DNA of 31,810 bases from Pavlovales sp. CCMP2436 (lineage: Eukaryota; Haptophyta; Pavlovophyceae; Pavlovales), in contig MU631798.1 in assembly GCA_026770615.1 (NCBI GenBank), positions 38,368 to 70,177 of the forward strand. Reading direction: 5' to 3'. The notes beneath the pieces were generated by a model. That model was not told where the DNA came from and did no database searches. It was given only the letters and a program-made list of their open reading frames with translations. Numbering within the stretch: position 1 is the stretch's first letter; each line of letters begins with the position of its first letter. The position numbers and the translations under genes are program-made. This document shows, one piece after another, positions 17,627 through 27,330 of the stretch.

Positions 17627-18116
17627 CGTGCTTGGCGATGCGACGGAATGAAGCTTCTGCCCGAAGGTCTTCGCGTCGCTCCGAGCCCTCCAAGATCGAC
17701 GTTCTCCATCGTAGTTAGCTACTAACTCATCTTAATTTCATTAATCACATGCAATTTTTATCCCGCCAACTAGTGGCACGTCCGAATTGAAATGCACCGC
17801 GGTGGGCTGCAGTGGGCTTGTTAGAGCGCGTAGGCGCATATTTTGCAATATGTTGGTGCTTACTAAATAATTATTCTCAAGAGTAATTTCTTTCAAAGTG
17901 AGTTAGGTTCATACACACGATGGCAACGATAAAATTAAGTAATTTTCCAAATGGTCAAATTTTCGAAGAAAAATAAATCTGAAAGCTATTGTTAAAACAA
18001 AATTGAGCAAGGCAACGCAGCTTAAAAACTTCAGTGGCATCGGGCGTAGGATAGGGACGCACACCATCATCGACAGGGGTCGCGCTGTCGCTGCTAGTCT
18101 GCTCCTGACTGTTCGC
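17627..18116. other. Upstream region of the Ala/Lys-rich gene, AT-rich spacer
   Basis: 17627-17700 is GC-rich and may contain more coding sequence of the minus-strand gene in another frame (ERREDLRAEASFRRIAKH). 17720-18040 is AT-rich without features apart from GCGGTGGGCTGCAGTGGGC at 17800. Confidence 0.4.
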
Positions 18117-18350
18117 CTTTTTATATTGACTGATAGGGATTCAAGCTGGCGTCTGACTGTTCTGAATGTTTTGCTGGTCTGAGCGCTGCGTCGCCCATTG
18201 CCTGCTGCGTGCCTTAGTCGGCTGCGCTGGCTCTTTTTATATCTTACTGATAGGGATTCAAGCTGGCGTCTGACTGTCTTTAATAATGTTTTGCTGGTCT
18301 TAGCGCTGCGTCGCCCTTTGCCTGCTGCGTGCCTTAGTCGGCTGCGCTGG
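18117..18350 (+). repeat. Family C repeat, two tandem copies
   Basis: Two units of about 117 bp, each CTTTTTATAT...ACTGATAGGGATTCAAGC to TTAGTCGGCTGCGCTGG. They differ by a few bases and a short insertion (TTTAATAATG). Confidence 0.85.
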
Positions 18351-18396
18351 CTTGGGCACCACAGCGCGTGCCGATGGGTTTCCGGTAGTATATATA

Positions 18397-19200
18397 CATC
18401 CTAAAACGGCCGGATCGCGCTGCCCGCTTGCGAGGCAGCCCGATGGGCTGCCTCGCAAAGCTGTTGTACGCACTGCTATCGGCCACCTTCATCACGGACG
18501 CTTCATCTACTACCTCATCCACTGCGCCTCCGTGCGGTTGCTCGCGCCATGCGTGCGGGAATAAGTTCATGGCATTCCAAACCCAAACCCGCCATCAAGT
18601 GTACTCGCTCGCGCTCGACGTCTCGGCTCTTTCGGCTCCTTCTTCAACCAGTCCTTCCAACGCGCCCACGCGCTGCAGTCCGCGCCCCGCACGCGCGAAC
18701 GAGTTCACGGCATTAAAACCCCGTCGCTTCCTAGCGACACGCCGACGGTTAGACCACCAATGAACTCGCTCGCTCGCGCTCGGCCGGACGGCCTCACGTT
18801 GCCTGGTTTGGCTCCTTAGGCTCCTTCTTCAACTAGTCCTTCCACCGCGCCCCCGCGCGGCGGCCCGCGCCCTGCACGCGCGAACAAGTTCACGGCATTC
18901 AAACCCAAACCCGCCATCAATTGGACTCGCTCGCGCTCGACGTCTCGGCTCCTTCGGCTCCCTCTTCAACCAGTCCTTCCACCGCGGCCCCGCGCTGCGG
19001 CCCACGCCCTGCACGCGCAAACGAGTTCTCGACATTCAAAACCCCATCGCTTCCCAGCGATACGTCACCGCTGGGATCACCAATGGACTCGCTTGCTCGC
19101 GCACTGTCGGGCGGCCCCGCGTTGCGCAGCGATTCCAGCGCTTTGATTTCGGCTTTCTCATCATCCATCACTTCTACCAGCTCCTCACTTCGGCGTAGTG
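18397..19200 (-). repeat. Family D repeat, two units in tandem
   Basis: 18397-18830 matches the beginning of copy 1, and 18830-19200 its second half with a repeated internal module. On the minus strand the second unit is open with its E segment: YINVGGFGLAVHFKFKSGYS, then RRSEELVEVMDDEKAEIKAL and FARAGRGPQRGAAVEGLVEE, stopping at the TGA that also ends copies 1 and 3. Protein-level similarity between units again favours the minus strand as the coding one. Confidence 0.75.
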
Positions 19201-19286
19201 CGTAGGAGCTTGCGTCGGAGCGCTTAGAATAGCCTGACTTGAACTTGAAATGTACCGCCAGCCCGAACCCCCCTACATTAATATAA
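19199..19286 (+). repeat. Family E repeat
   Basis: GCGTAGGAGCTTGCGTCGGA to CCCCCCTACATTAATATA, followed by TATC and a family A copy. Confidence 0.8.
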
Positions 19287-19289
19287 ATA

Positions 19290-19485
19290 TCTAGAAATAC
19301 GTCCGTCCCCTGACAGGTCTCCACATGACCCAAGCGTCGCGAGAACACTAGGATCAAGGGACCTTAGCAGAGCACACGCATACCGTCTCCACCGCTGAGG
19401 CTGACCAGACTCACGACAATCGACGACTCTCTGACTGGCGCGCGCTGACCGGCCGCTGCTGCTTCTCGCTCGTCTCAAAATGCAG
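19290..19485 (+). repeat. Family A repeat, variant 5' half
   Basis: TCTAGAAATACGTCCGTCCC to CTCAAAATGCAG. The left half matches 11005-11125, the right half the standard A copies. Confidence 0.75.
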
Positions 19486-19799
19486 CTCGCCTGTGCTTAT
19501 GCCGCACCTGTAGCACATAATAAACAGACTAATCTCCTCCGACAGCCTGTATCTCACCGTGTGATTCTTGCCCACGAGGGGTGCAGGAATTACACGGTGG
19601 AGGCTTGTTGTAGTCCCGGTCTACCCTACCCCCTCAGGAGGGTGGGCCTCGGGCTCAATATGTTGGGGTGTGTTTTCGGGGCATTGTTCTTCCCTCTTGC
19701 GCTTGTGGCGCGACTCTGCCGGTGTGGCTTCGGGGCATTCTCCCTCTCTCTTCCTGCGCGTTTGGCGCGTCTCACCTTTCTATGTATAATTCGGCGGAG
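19486..19799. other. Unassigned stretch between A and E repeats
   Basis: Contains TTCGGGGCATTGTTCTTCCC and TTCGGGGCATTCTCCCTCTC, an internal pair of similar units with GCGCGTTTGGCGCG nearby. A 108-codon plus-strand ORF begins at the family A edge and runs through to the E repeat; it is hydrophobic and cysteine-rich but has no other support. Confidence 0.35.
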
Positions 19800-19885
19800 C
19801 GCGTAGGAGCCTGCGTCAGAGCGCTTAGATCAGCCTGACTTGAATTTGAAACGTACCGCCAGCCCGAACCTCCCTATATTAATAT
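19800..19885 (+). repeat. Family E repeat
   Basis: GCGTAGGAGCCTGCGTCAGA to GAACCTCCCTATATTAATAT. Confidence 0.8.
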
Positions 19886-20056
19886 GCGATCGCGGCACGC
19901 GGCCATGCGCAGCTGCTGCTCGCGCGCTTGAGCGCGCTGGCCCCGATCGCTGCCCAGCAGGGGAACACGACAAACAGCAACTAGAAGATCATCTCCCTAA
20001 ACGCCCTTGCCTGGGCACACTACCAGAGATCCATCGGCACGCGCGGTGGCGCCCAA

Positions 20057-20157
20057 GCCAGCGCAGCCGACTAAGGCACGCAGCAGCAGGCAATGGGCGA
20101 CGCAGCGCTCAGACCAGCACAACATTCAGAACAGTCAGATGCCAGCTTGAATCCCTA
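20057..20157 (-). repeat. Family C repeat, complete inverted copy with (TA)n
   Basis: GCCAGCGCAGCCGACTAAGG to GATGCCAGCTTGAATCCC, the reverse complement of 18133-18231. A (TA)n run (20157-20176) joins it directly to family B. Confidence 0.85.
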
Positions 20158-20176
20158 TATATATATATATATATAT

Positions 20177-20405
20177 AGCGGCTCAGCATGGTTCAACAGG
20201 TGTTCACTCACTGACTTCGTCGACGTCAGACGTTAGTCCTAGCAGCAGGGATAGTGGTAGCAGAGGTGAGGTTGGTGGTGAACTCGTAGCAATTGCCATA
20301 GGCTCCCCCCTCCCCCCCCCCACACAACGCTCACATCCATTTAGGTGCGTATAATTAAGTCGTGTAGTTCAAAAAAACATGAGCTCAGGAGTCAAAAACC
20401 AAGCG
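20177..20405 (+). repeat. Family B repeat, long copy
   Basis: AGCGGCTCAGCATGGTTCAA to GGAGTCAAAAACCAAGCG, end-to-end match with 3893-4134 apart from small gaps. Confidence 0.85.
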
Positions 20406-21053
20406 GAAGGAGGGGGAGGGGGGGGGTTCGCTGCCCCTCGTAGCCTCTGGGCGCTCCCAGTTAGAAGCGCACGGAGCGAGCGCAGCAGCGTCCCTCGCAC
20501 CGCGTGATCGCAGCCAGGCTGCTGCCAGGATTCAAACTTCAAAAATCTAGATCAAATCGTCGACAGAGACACTTCGACGGATTGGAGCGAGGGACGCAGA
20601 TAGAATAGGCGAGATTGGGGATCGCGGGCAATGAGAAGGGCGAATTCTGAGCTTGAGGCTGAGTTTCTTAGCAAATTGTGCGCGGTGCGAGGTGAGTTGC
20701 GGGCCCTTGAAGCCTACGGCGGCCCTTCTGTTGAAATTACGCCGGGGGCGCGCTATGCGTCAAGGTCCGTCCGGCCTGGAGAAGTGCGATCCCGCGGGTC
20801 GAAATCGTGCTGCTGAGTGCTGTCAGTGCAGAGTCAACTCCTGCTAGTTTTCTTTGCCCGCGGACGTGGTGGAGCACATGTGTATGACTTACCCCCAATA
20901 CTAAAAGAATTGACCGGCAGACTCTGACCAACCGACAAGGATTAATGCCATACGACGTCCCCCCTTAGCTGTCACCTTCCCCAGCGCGCGGGCGTGGTTC
21001 TTACGCTGCAACTCAATCCATCGCTCGCGCGGGTCGTCTGACTCCTGAACACG
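20406..21053. other. Spacer with a partial MITE
   Basis: 20615-20680 is the left third of the TA-inserting MITE (GGGGATCGCGGGCAATGAGA to TTTCTTAGCAAATTGTGCGC); the right end is missing. The remainder is GC-moderate without a supported gene. Confidence 0.45.
20615..20680 (+). mobile_element. MITE, truncated copy
   Basis: Left TIR and about 45 bp of interior resembling 12358-12425; no right TIR is found nearby. Confidence 0.6.
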
Positions 21054-21320
21054 CTAGGCCTGGTCTTCCTCGGCTTTTGTCTCCTGGCCGCCACCGCGCG
21101 TCCCTCCCCTTTTCGCCAAGGAGGTGAGCTTCAGGCGCAGCGTCTCGGACTCGCCGGGCGGCGGCGCGTCGTACTCGTTGGCGTGGCCGGCAGAGGTAGA
21201 CGTCGGCGTCCGCGTGGCGCTGCTCGTCACGCGCGGGTCGTAATCTCGGCGTGTGTGGTGCTCCATGGTGGAGGTGAAGTCAACTTCGGCACCGAGCGCA
21301 GCCGGCTTGTTCAGGTCCTA
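21054..21320 (-). CDS. Possible 3' exon of a hypothetical protein
   Basis: On the minus strand an open stretch reads DLNKPAALGAEVDFTSTMEH, then RRDYDPRVTSSATRTPTSTS, HANEYDAPPPGESETLRLKL and TSLAKRGG to the stop at 21054. Upstream it is bounded by GCCTAG|GACC, which could be a splice acceptor or a plain stop codon. The text is hydrophilic, with varied residues and coding-like third-position GC, so a terminal exon is plausible. No family is recognised and no donor-side exon is clear; 21360-21470 on the same strand (RRAIGEAATSESEAERCEAA) may be part of it in another frame. The opposite strand is also open, so this is tentative. Confidence 0.3.
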
Positions 21321-21554
21321 GGCAGGCTGCGAACCCAGCCGTGTCTTGAGCGAAGAGGTCATTCCGGCATGCTCTCCCACCGCGTCACCGCCGCAGCCGC
21401 CTCGCATCTCTCTGCCTCGCTCTCCGACGTAGCTGCCTCGCCGATCGCCCGCCGGAGTAATCGCCGGGGTAATAACAAAACCCCTCCCCCCCGCCTACGG
21501 ACGGGCAAAGCATGTCAAGATCCAAGTGAATGGACTGACCTGACTAAACGTTGA

Positions 21555-22784
21555 ACAGACGAAGAGACAACAAATGCCCAAGCACTGGCTACTCCAAACA
21601 GCCTAATTACTGCTAGCAAGGCACGCAGCGCTCCCGGACTGGATGGTGTTCAATACCAAAACCTAAAATTGCTGCTACAAGCCGATAAGATTGAAAACCA
21701 CTTTGGTGAATTACACTCTCCTAACAAACGTCCTCAACCCTACGCTTTAAGAAACGACCCTACCAACCCAATTGGGTACATCACAAATCGTGTACTTCTA
21801 CAAAAAGGTGATCCCACACAACTTTCAAACTACAGAGGCCTCGCACTCCAAAGCGTCATCTACAAATTACCCGCAGCCTTCATGGCGGGACAGCTACTAG
21901 GTGCCGCAGGCAGAATGCAGCTCCTATTCGAACAACAGCTTGCGGCCAGAAAAATGGCAGAGCAGCAGACCACGTAGCAGTGATGGCTGCAGCCATAGCT
22001 AAAGCACTGAAAGCAGGACGAGAATTACACATCATCACTTGCGACATCCAAAAGGCATTCGACGCAGTTCCACGATATTCCTTGTGGTAGGCAATGGAAC
22101 GTCATGGCTACCCACCCGAGACGGTGCGACGCGTTTGCATGCTCCAGACATGCACGGGGACACATGTGCGAACAGACTACGGTAGATCAAAGCACCCGGT
22201 CCTCACCTCCATGAGGTGCAAGCAAGGCTGCCCACTTAGCCCGATCACGTATTGCTTATTTATGAACAGCTGCACCGCCAGCTGGAAAAGCAGCCAGGTG
22301 GCTACCAACTGACTCCACCGCAAGGCTACACTCACAGAAAGCCGTGCAACCCTCTTAAATACCAGGCATACATGGACGATTTAGCACTCTTTGCAGAAAA
22401 TGCATGCACTGCACAGGCCATGATAGGAATAGCAGACCACTTCCTTGAGGCCTATACTATGGAATTCAACGCCAAGAAGTGCTATCACACCTCGATACTA
22501 CTTAAGTTGCCAGAGCACTGGGGACCCAAACAACCAGTTCAGACAGTCAGTGATGATCAAGGAAACCCCACCCAGAAAGCCTGCATCTATCTGCCTACCA
22601 TCAAGGGATGCAAACTCCCCGCACATAGAGGTGCCCCAGACGCCAAAGGACAAAACTTTCGAATACCTGGGACACCTCCTAACCACCAACGGCAAGTGGC
22701 AGGCCCAGGAACGTAAACTCCTGATTAAGATAGCACAGGCCACGGGAAAGGTGCACCTTGCCTCGAGCAAAGGGGCATGCCACA
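21555..22784 (+). pseudogene. Non-LTR retrotransposon reverse transcriptase, decayed
   Basis: Reverse transcriptase motifs appear in order across three frames. ASKARSAPGLDGVQYQNLK (frame of 21555) is the PGxDG fingers motif. LSNYRGLALQSVIYKLPAA is the block typical of LINE-type enzymes. IITCDIQKAFDAVPRYSLW is motif A with its first catalytic Asp. CKQGCPLSPITYCLF is motif B. YQAYMDDLALFAE (around 22360) is motif C with the catalytic YMDD. KTFEYLGHLLTTNGKWQ is motif E of the thumb. Frameshifts lie near 21965, 22250 and 22620 and a stop lies in YSLW*. The 5' end, with any endonuclease or ORF1, is absent: a TGA precedes the readable part at 21552. The segment ends abruptly where family A begins at 22793 and resumes at about 24113. 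Base composition is nearer 50% GC than the host genes. Confidence 0.9.
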
Positions 22785-22792
22785 CTCTTTTG

Positions 22793-23004
22793 GTGTGTAA
22801 GTTTTTAGTTAAACGTCCGTCCCCGGGGGGATCGCGCTGGATTTAAGTGTTGAAAAACACTCAGATCCAGGGATCCACCCCGGGCACACGGATACCATTC
22901 CCACCACTGATCAGTTCAGACACACGACGATCGACGACTGACGACTCTCGACTGGCGCGCTGACCGACCTCAACTGCTCTCCCTCGCGTCGTCTGAAAAT
23001 GCAG
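22793..23004 (+). repeat. Family A repeat interrupting the retrotransposon
   Basis: GTGTGTAAGTTTTTAGTTAA to CTGAAAATGCAG. It is the same as 27967-28178 in inverse orientation, 5 kb away. Confidence 0.9.
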
Positions 23005-23635
23005 TACTCGCCCGTGGTGAACAAATCGTTGAGCACGTAGTCTTCGCCTGGCAGCGGGGTCCCACTTGGACAGCGGGGAGAAGCAGGTCCGTCTTACGCC
23101 CGGCGCGGTGCTGCATACCGCCCCTGCGGCGCCCCGAAGATCCCTCGGTAGGCTGAACTCCCCGCTCTACAGCTGGGTCCACAGCCCGCCAGAGACGAGG
23201 GACAGCGGGGGGCAGTGCCAAGTGCCCCCCTTCCGCGTTCTCGCAACGCGACGTTGCGCCTGCAGCGGCGCTACCGCGCCTCACGGCGCGGCCTGCTCCA
23301 GCTAGCGTTTCGATCCGCCCTTTCGATCCGCCTATGAAGCATCGTGCAGCCATCGCCTCGGTTGCGTCCGAGAGCGACTCGTCGATATCCTCCTCCATCG
23401 CCGAGTCCTCGTCCGAGCCGGACGGCAGCTCCAAGTCCTCGTCCGAATCGAATTCGGACGAGGTGCGTGTCTGCGCGGGCTTCGCTGGTGACCTGGAGGA
23501 AGCATTGGCTCTTGGCTTCCCAGCGGCCGCGGGGGAGGAGCGCGGGGCGACGGTCGCCTCCTGCCGTGCCGACAAGCCGGCGCGGCGCTTGGCGGTCCGA
23601 GCCGCCACGCGCATCCCCGCCCCCGGCCGCAATGT
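23005..23635 (-). CDS. Acidic nuclear-type protein fragment inside the insertion
   Basis: An open minus-strand frame starting at about 23632 reads RVAARTAKRRAGLSARQ (basic, nuclear-localisation-like), a Ser/Ala/Pro linker, then the acidic block SEFDSDEDLELPSGSDEDSA with MEEDIDESLSDATEAMAARC. The frame stays open to the family A repeat but becomes Arg/Gly-rich and unconvincing after about 23340. Closer to the repeat another frame (PLPGEDYVLNDLFTTGEYCI) looks more protein-like, so one or more introns or frameshifts may lie between. Basic-then-acidic composition suggests a chromatin or nucleolar protein, but no domain is recognised. It sits between the two halves of the retrotransposon and is probably a captured or translocated host fragment. 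Confidence 0.35.
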
Positions 23636-23806
23636 GCCATCAGCGCAGTGCTTCTTCTTCTAGTTGTTGAGCCTCCTCCCCGAGATCCCCACCGACGGCG
23701 ATGAGCGCGCACCCGCGCCCTTGCAGTCGGGGGCCGCCGCCTTTGCAAGCAGCGGGCGATCTCGTGAAGCGTCGCGGTTGCGACCGGCCGGTCGCGCCGC
23801 GGCGCC

Positions 23807-24076
23807 CTATGGGGCTCCCGCCTCGCCGAACGTGTAGGTGAGGGTAACGAGGTGGACGCCTCGGTGGACACAGTATTGCGCCGTGACCACCTCTCCGTTG
23901 AGCGCCATTTTTCGCTTCTCCTCCACGAGCATCTTGAACTGCTCATGGACCACAGCGTGCTCCCGCGCGCGGAGGTCGACCAGACACGCACGCGCGGAGG
24001 TCGCCGTCGGCACGAATGAGCTCGCCGTTCCAGCGAGCTCCGCCTGGGGGGTGCTCGCCTGCAGGTCACGTTCCAT
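23807..24076 (-). CDS. Hypothetical 89-residue protein or exon inside the insertion
   Basis: ATG at 24076, TAG at 23807-23809. It starts MERDLQASTPQAELAGTASS, then a charged helical middle (LVDLRAREHAVVHEQFKMLV, EEKRKMALNGEVV) and ends in a beta-like stretch YCVHRGVHLVTLTYTFGEAG. It could be a small protein or a 5' exon of the acidic protein downstream (23005-23635, same strand); a stop separates them unless splicing removes it. The opposite strand is also open over most of the length, which lowers confidence. No family is recognised. Confidence 0.4.
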   Translation of the reverse strand: MERDLQASTPQAELAGTASSFVPTATSARACLVDLRAREHAVVHEQFKMLVEEKRKMALNGEVVTAQYCVHRGVHLVTLTYTFGEAGAP

Positions 24077-24112
24077 GGCCCACCATGACGTAGCGTCAAT
24101 ATTTCCATTTAT

Positions 24113-26689
24113 ATGGGAGCATCAGACTTATCTGATGATTTCCTGTCCATGATGCTTACGGCAATAGTAGAGACCACGCGCCTTCGCTGCACAATAGGGC
24201 CCCATGAAGCAAGAGAACGCTTGTGCGGCCCCCCTGAACGCGATGGCCTAGGTCTGGTGGACCCGCGTGCCCAAAACGCGGGCGAAAAGTATCAGCCATG
24301 CTGCGCCTTCTCAACTCACCCGTGGAATCTGCAACGCACGCCCTCGCGGCACATGCATTGAGTATCGCCCAAAACGGACCCGCGAGACGAGCCAAGACAA
24401 ATACGATGCCTACTGCAATGGGGGCGATCAAAAGTCTCTCCGAAGCACCCCAGGGGGAAGAGAAATGGGACATATTCGAGAACTATGCATGCCTGCAGAC
24501 AACATCTATGGGTGAGCTCGCTCCTGTCATACTATGGCCAGCCCTAGGCGCCAACTGCCGTGCAAAACCCAAAGTGGCTTCGGTCACCCTAGCATCAATG
24601 AGCGCCTGTAGTGTACTCAACTTGGCAAAACTGCGCACCACAAGTACTGCCCCTACTTTAAGTGACACTGACAGACAATTGACAGCCATAAGTGTAGCCG
24701 AAGAAGACATATTAAGGACGAGCGGCAGCGCTATGAGGGACACGCTTAGTGCTCTCAAAATGCCCTACCGATGCATGCAAACACGACTGCAGTAATGATA
24801 GCAGCCAAGACCCTGTTCACACAGGAATATAAGCCAACATTTAGGCGATTAAAACACCCGGAGCAGCTGAAAATATTACGGAAAATCCTGCCCGCACTCA
24901 CGTCGGCATTATGCGGACCTATGTGCTTCCGGTTCTTCACATGCCACACAACACTCATACATGCACTCAGACACCAACCACCGACAGCGGAGAAACCACA
25001 ATTGTGCACCCCCCATGTCTGTCGGGGTCGACGGGTCATTTATCAAACCAGATGGAAACGGCAAGGCTTGAACAGCCGATGCGGCATGTTTTTACGTACT
25101 CCCATCCATCACACCACATCTGCGGCACGATACATACCCCAAGGCACATACCCTCACCTGCACATTCTCAGGCGATCAAACGGATTCAACGCAGAATGCA
25201 ATGCGGTCACACTTGCCTTACAAACACTGACTCACGAGCAAGACCTATTAATCGGATGGGACCATGACACAGGCGTAAAACGCCTAGACTGGCATAGACG
25301 GCACCTAGACCGCAACCCCCTACCACACGGGTTAAGGGATCCCACGAGCTATGATGCAAACCCTCACTTCTACCGCCTACTCAACCTTAACCAACGTGAC
25401 GAGGCGCACAGACGCTACAGGAATGCGACGCACACTGCGGCTCATACCAAATTGGATGATGACGTAGCCAGAATTCTAAATACCCCGGGAGCGGTACGTC
25501 ACGATGACGCCTCGAGAGATAGAATAGTGACAGCAGAGGCGCTAAAGAAAGTGACCCGGCTCTTCATCTCCACACGAGACGACAACTGGCACAGCCAGGC
25601 TGATTTGCCTTCCCACCTCCAACCCTCGGCCGTTATAAAGCTCGTGCAGAACGCATTGAGCGACTGGGGCTCAAAGGCAGTAGCAGTACATAGAGAAGCC
25701 GCCACAGTACAGCTCACAAAAAACACGCTCACGGCCCAGTGCTGGGCAATAGCGGTCACTGCCACAGGAGACATCATCACATCCGACCAACGAGCAGCAC
25801 GCCATGCGCTTATAGACAGAGTTGTAAGGGATCGCCTAGAGATGAGAGGCACCATCAAACATGCCCCCGGCATAGGTAGAATGGCCAATGTAGAAGCCAT
25901 GTGGTTACAAGAAAGTACCACTGCTCTGCGTTTCCCACGAGTTAGGGGCAAACAAGGACCCACAGAAAAGTACACCAAACACATGGCCAGAGTGGTACTC
26001 GAATCATACCGCCACAATGCCGAATGGGCAGCAGAATACCGGCGATGGCCACCACTACAATTACCATTGACGGAAAAACCGAAACAATGGGCCTTACCTG
26101 CCCTCTATGCAAAGCACTCAAATCACAAGACACAAAGCATCACTTATACCACGAGTGCTCGTCAACGGAAAAGCACCGCCACGACCTCCACCGCTCCCTC
26201 TGCAAGGAACTGTCCCCGCGCCTGGGACCCGCAAAATCAAAATCAATGGCGACACACATGATATCTCGGCCGGACTACTTCACCGGAAGGGTAGGATTAA
26301 GTGTCAAAGAAGAGCTCAGAAAGAAGGACGTCGACACCGGGGACGCACCCAAGCCCGGCGACTTACACTACACTCTCCTACGCCATAGCCTCAGAATGCA
26401 CAAATCGCGCGAAGCGGCAATCGAAGCATCAGCGGCGTCCACCAATGATAATATATCTATATACGACGCGTATAAAATTAAGGTAGCCATGTTGGACGCC
26501 CAGACCGCCGAGCGGGCAGCAAGGAAATTGAATCAAAACACAGCATCATCAGCGGCCATACCACCTATACAATACGAGCCCATACTCCCAACAGACAGCA
26601 TCGCTCAAAACAAGGAACCATCAGCCTTATCTCCTATGCAGTATGAGCCTATACAGAGGATCGCGGGCAATAAGAAACCGTCGTGTTAA
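24113..26689 (+). pseudogene. Retrotransposon second half: thumb, RNase H, zinc knuckle
   Basis: This continues the reverse transcriptase of 21555-22784. Around 24220, CGPPERDGLGLVDPRAQNA fits the GGLGL block downstream of the LINE polymerase, followed by a helical stretch to 24790 (AIKSLSEAPQGEEKWDIFEN). An RNase H fold begins at 25021 with VGVDGSFIKPDGNGKA (first catalytic Asp in VDGSF). After a frameshift near 25075 come NGFNAECNAVTLALQTL (the Glu motif) and LLIGWDHDTGVK (a likely third acidic site). A long helical region follows. After a shift near 26050 the frame gives GLTCPLCKALKSQDTKHHLY-HEC, a C-x2-C...H...C zinc knuckle as at the end of many LINE polyproteins, then a charged tail into the repeat array. 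At least three frameshifts and one TGA. The order RT, RNase H, zinc knuckle is what defines the assignment. Confidence 0.8.
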
Positions 26690-27330
26690 GAAACTGAACC
26701 TCGTTTCTTTGCCCTTCAATAGTAATTTTAACCAAATTTTAACAATTGTTTGTATGTAATTTGCTAAGAAACTCAGCCTCAGCCTCAAGAAGCGCCGTTC
26801 TTATTGCCCGAGATCCCCTGTACCCCAAACAGACAGCATCGCTCAAAACGAAGCACCAGCGGCCACACCGCCTATACAATATGAGCCCATACCCCCAACG
26901 GACAGCATCGCTCAGAACAAGGAACCATCAGCCTTACCTCCTATGCAGTATGAACCCACACCCCCAACAGACAGCATCGCTTAAAGCGAAGCACCAGCTG
27001 CCACACCACCTATACAATATGAGCCCATGCCCCCAACGGACAGCATCGCTCAGAACAAGGAACCATCAGCCTTACCTCATATGCAGTATGAACCCATACC
27101 CCCAACAGACAGCATAGCCCAAAACGAAGAACTAGCGGCCATACCACCTGGGCAGTACGGGCCCATACCCGTAACGGACAGCAGCGCCCAAAACGAGGCA
27201 CCATCGGCTATACCATTTCCGCAGTATGAGCCCATACCCCTAACGGACAGCATCGTTCAGTATGAGCCCATATCCCTAACGGCCATACCACTTATGCAGC
27301 ACGAGCCCATACCCCCAACGGACACCAGTG
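26571..27330 (+). repeat. 69-bp coding tandem array (23-residue units), arranged as 138-bp dimers
   Basis: About nine units encode QYEPIPPTDSIAQNKEPSAL-type peptides. Units alternate between an AQNKEPSALPPM type and an AQNEAPAATPPI type, so the true period of the first six is 138 bp. Unit 2 is split by a MITE; unit 4 has a TAA (SIA*SEAP); unit 8 is shortened. The array forms the C-terminal extension of the retrotransposon protein. Confidence 0.9.
26654..26820 (+). mobile_element. MITE with TA duplication inside the retrotransposon repeat array
   Basis: 167 bp with TIRs CAGAGGATCGCGGGCAATAA and CAGGGGATCTCGGGCAATAA, flanked by TA on both sides (26652-26653, 26821-26822). The empty site can be read from neighbouring 69-bp units: CTATA|CCCC. 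CAG ends and TA duplication fit the Tc1/mariner superfamily; it has no coding capacity. Confidence 0.92.

Noticed and set aside
21183..21554. 123-codon plus-strand ORF before the reverse transcriptase
   Set aside because: Arg/Ala/Ser-rich, ends at a TGA shortly before the RT frame begins, and lacks any endonuclease or ORF1 motif.
23332..24108. 258-codon minus-strand ORF
   Set aside because: Arg-rich shadow frame; the neighbouring frames hold the more protein-like acidic and helical stretches.
26571..27330. CRISPR-like array
   Set aside because: The 69-bp units are contiguous coding repeats without unique spacers, in a eukaryotic retrotransposon.
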